Source of the DNA: JBBRHH01 sp038222915
Lineage (GTDB): Bacteria; Planctomycetota; Phycisphaerae; Tepidisphaerales; Tepidisphaeraceae
Assembly (NCBI GenBank): GCA_038222915.1
Contig: JBBRHH010000447.1
Location: 1-5,302, forward strand
Direction: 5' to 3'
DNA length: 5,302 nt
The position numbers and the translations under genes were made by a program. Positions within the stretch are counted from its first letter, which is position 1. Every line of letters starts with the position of its first letter. Shown one piece after another: positions 5,265 through 5,302 of this stretch. The notes beneath the pieces are model-generated. The model was given only the letters and a program-made list of their open reading frames with translations. It had not been told where the DNA came from and ran no database searches.

Positions 5265-5302
5265 TTCCAACATCGTCCCTCAACGAAGAGGAGCGCCGAA
5301 GA
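5265..5302 (+). promoter_or_regulatory. Start of a downstream spacer with a possible ribosome binding site
   Basis: No stem-loop terminator is visible in the 38 bases after the surface-protein stop. AAGAGGAG at 5286-5293 could be the ribosome binding site of a gene starting just past the window edge, but no start codon is seen, so this is tentative. Confidence 0.2.

Overview
The window most likely comes from a Planctomycetota chromosome, perhaps Phycisphaerae-like. The main evidence is the last gene, whose N-terminus carries LECRQLLSA, a variant of the LEPR-XLL type motif typical of planctomycetal surface proteins. The moderately high GC content and the mix of a MarR regulator, a DUF1206 membrane protein and a PPC/FnIII-type exported protein fit this. 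The class-level assignment is inference.

Layout. The left edge (1-464, minus strand) holds a MarR-family regulator cut off at its C-terminus by the window boundary. Facing away from it is a six-helix DUF1206 membrane protein (about 530-1366, plus), which probably starts at a TTG codon. It is followed after about 70 bases by a lipoprotein (1438-2388, plus) made of three tandem repeats of about 78 residues, a family I do not recognise. A strong stem-loop terminator at 2419-2448 closes this block. A radical SAM protein of the PA0069 type (2472-3542, minus) converges on it. A 285-base divergent intergenic region (3543-3827) with a perfect 7-bp dyad separates this gene from a multidomain exported protein (3828-5264, plus) with the order LEPR-XLL-like motif, ASH/choice-of-anchor D-like domain, FnIII, and two PPC domains.

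How it may work together. The regulator, the DUF1206 protein and the lipoprotein look like one envelope-related locus. The regulator's promoter (TTGACC - 18 bp - TATAGT) places the transcription start at its own ATG, and a 21-bp imperfect dyad covers the -10 box and start codon, so a leaderless, autorepressed marR is a testable reading. Whether the same operator controls the DUF1206 gene and lipoprotein is inference. The radical SAM gene and the surface protein show no obvious functional link to this block.

No mobile element, CRISPR array, tRNA or rRNA was seen. The most distinctive item is the three-repeat lipoprotein in its MarR/DUF1206 context. I see no clear-cut new defence or mobile system here.
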